A stretch of 6,541 nucleotides of DNA from the NCBI GenBank assembly GCA_937891875.1, contig CALATR010000992.1:1-6541 (forward strand). Direction: 5' to 3'. Under the pieces are notes generated by a model. That model was not told the origin of the DNA, searched no databases, and saw nothing but the letters and a program-made list of their open reading frames with translations. A program made the position numbers and the translations under genes. Numbering within the stretch: position 1 is the first letter of the stretch; the number at the start of each line of letters is the position of its first letter. This DNA comes from an uncultured Pseudomonadota bacterium. Its GTDB lineage: Bacteria > Myxococcota_A > UBA796 > GCA-2862545. Shown here one piece after another: positions 6,454-6,541 of the stretch.

Positions 6454-6541
6454 ATGCGTCCGTTCGTCGTCGGTGCCTCGGTCCTGCTGCTCGGCTGCGC
6501 TCCCAAGCGGGAGGTCGTGACCCTGCAGCCGCCCGCCGAGG
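6454..6541 (+). CDS. Lipoprotein, N-terminal fragment (runs off window)
   Basis: From ATG 6454 the 29 visible codons read as a lipoprotein signal peptide: MRPF, a hydrophobic core (VVGASVLL) and a lipobox LLGC with the acceptor cysteine at residue 15, followed by a charged, Pro-rich start of the mature chain (APKREVVTL). Signal peptidase II would cleave before Cys15 and the protein would be lipid-anchored. The residue after Cys is Ala, not Asp, so in enterobacteria it would be sorted to the outer membrane; that rule may not hold here. A GGGG lies just upstream of the start. The 56 bases between this start and the GTPase stop show no convincing promoter or terminator. The function cannot be judged from this fragment. 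Confidence 0.7.
   Translation, partial: MRPFVVGASVLLLGCAPKREVVTLQPPAE

Overview
This is a very GC-rich bacterial window. Its codons are strongly biased to G or C at the third position, and genes are packed on both strands with almost no intergenic DNA. The gene content (several dynamin-like GTPases, a polytopic protein with ExbD/TolR-like periplasmic domains, a short DksA/TraR-type zinc-finger protein and a lipoprotein) fits a Gram-negative organism with a double membrane. A Myxococcota or other former deltaproteobacterial lineage is my best guess, but this is inference from style and not from a marker gene. No rRNA, tRNA, insertion sequence, CRISPR array or prophage gene was seen.

Layout, left to right: (1) 1-1208 (+) is the C-terminal two thirds of a dynamin-like GTPase whose nucleotide-binding motifs lie before the window. 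(2) 1226-1573 (-) is a DksA/TraR-family protein. It converges on gene 1 with a 17-base gap. (3) 1595-3163 (-) is a membrane protein with about eight transmembrane helices followed by what looks like two tandem ExbD/TolR-type periplasmic domains. It sits 21 bases upstream of the DksA-like gene and probably shares its transcript. (4) 3169-5214 (+) is a complete 681-residue dynamin-like GTPase, with its start codon only 5 bases from the divergent GTG of gene 3. (5) 5215-5302 holds a (TCTCCAG)4 heptamer repeat inside a 31-codon frame that overlaps the stop of gene 4 and the start of gene 5 by 4 bases each. (6) 5303-6397 (+) is a second, smaller GTPase. (7) 6454-6541 (+) is the start of a lipoprotein cut by the window end.

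How the genes may work together: the three GTPases share the same segment just after the G3 motif, and two of them carry a C-proximal hydrophobic hairpin next to long helices, the plan of bacterial dynamin-like proteins that bind or remodel membranes. Such proteins often come as neighbouring pairs that assemble together. The oppositely oriented pair inserted between them (membrane protein plus DksA-like regulator) may be a conserved partner or merely a neighbour, and the sequence alone cannot decide this. The most unusual points are the trio of GTPases, the double-ExbD membrane protein, the bridging mini-frame with its frame-changing heptamer repeat, and a sharp switch in synonymous codon choice across the gene 4/gene 5 junction.
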